Below are positions 5,575 to 5,604 of a stretch of DNA of 5,604 bases, one piece after another. Each line of letters begins with the position of its first letter. Within the stretch, counting starts at the first letter, position 1. The DNA comes from Candidatus Woesearchaeota archaeon CG08_land_8_20_14_0_20_47_9. Lineage in GTDB: Archaea; Nanobdellota; Nanobdellia; Woesearchaeales; CG1-02-47-18. A model generated the notes under the pieces. It was given only the letters and a program-made list of their open reading frames with translations, was not told the DNA's origin and searched no databases. The stretch lies in contig PEYS01000145.1 in assembly GCA_002763335.1 (NCBI GenBank), forward strand, positions 1 to 5,604, given 5' to 3'. The translations under genes and the position numbers were made by a program.

Positions 5575-5604
5575 AAGTCGGGGCTTTACGCCCCTCGCTT
5601 CGAA
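5538..5604 (+). mobile_element. 133-bp twin-palindrome element, copy 3 (cut by window end)
   Basis: The first 67 bases match copies 1 and 2 exactly, through palindrome 1's inner hairpin (5564-5583) to CTTCGAA. It sits in the same orientation and in the same codon phase (after base 2) as copy 2, and adds the same TKICCSGLSPT tail with a stop at 5572-5574. It is preceded by GA rather than the GT seen before copies 1 and 2. Its right half and junction lie outside the window. Confidence 0.85.

Overview
The window looks like archaeal DNA. It holds an archaeal-type RNase J (no C-terminal extension), the archaeal/eukaryal RNase P protein Rpp30 (RNase P component 3), and two divergent promoters with BRE/TATA boxes placed so close to the start codons that the transcripts would be nearly leaderless. 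The protein sequences feel closest to DPANN-type archaea, but that placement is a guess. The 5604-base window stops inside a repeat, as a contig broken at a multicopy repeat would.

Layout: bases 1-287 hold an unrecognised, probably frameshifted or partial reading frame on the + strand. A small unknown gene lies on the minus strand at 217-453. A 133-bp structured element (copy 1) fills 473-605. The minus-strand pair rnj (RNase J, 1292-2632) and rnp3 (642-1295) follows, with overlapping stop and start codons. A 274-bp divergent intergenic region carries both promoters and a degenerate hairpin that resembles the element core. From 2907 to the end is a + strand Eco57I/Type IIG-like restriction-methyltransferase gene. 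It is cut at 3116 by a second, identical copy of the element and at 5538 by a third copy that runs off the window.

The main point of interest is the element. The two complete copies are identical over 133 bp, and the visible 67 bp of the third match as well. Almost its whole length folds into two abutting long palindromes. Each palindrome has an 11-12 bp outer stem around a GC-rich inner hairpin whose loop reads TAAA. No protein is encoded. Joining the restriction gene across copy 2 restores the reading frame when exactly 133 bp are removed, which sets the element length (with any target duplication) and shows that the insertion separates the aspartate from the ExK of the nuclease active site. 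The simplest reading is a small non-autonomous transposable element, possibly mobilised by an IS200/IS605- or REP-type single-strand transposase encoded elsewhere. A restriction gene hit twice in the same orientation and codon phase leaves open decay of a toxic gene or a switchable arrangement.

The restriction gene is clearly AT-richer than the RNase genes (33% versus 57% GC in one hand-counted 60-base line from each), which fits horizontal acquisition next to a housekeeping RNA-processing operon.
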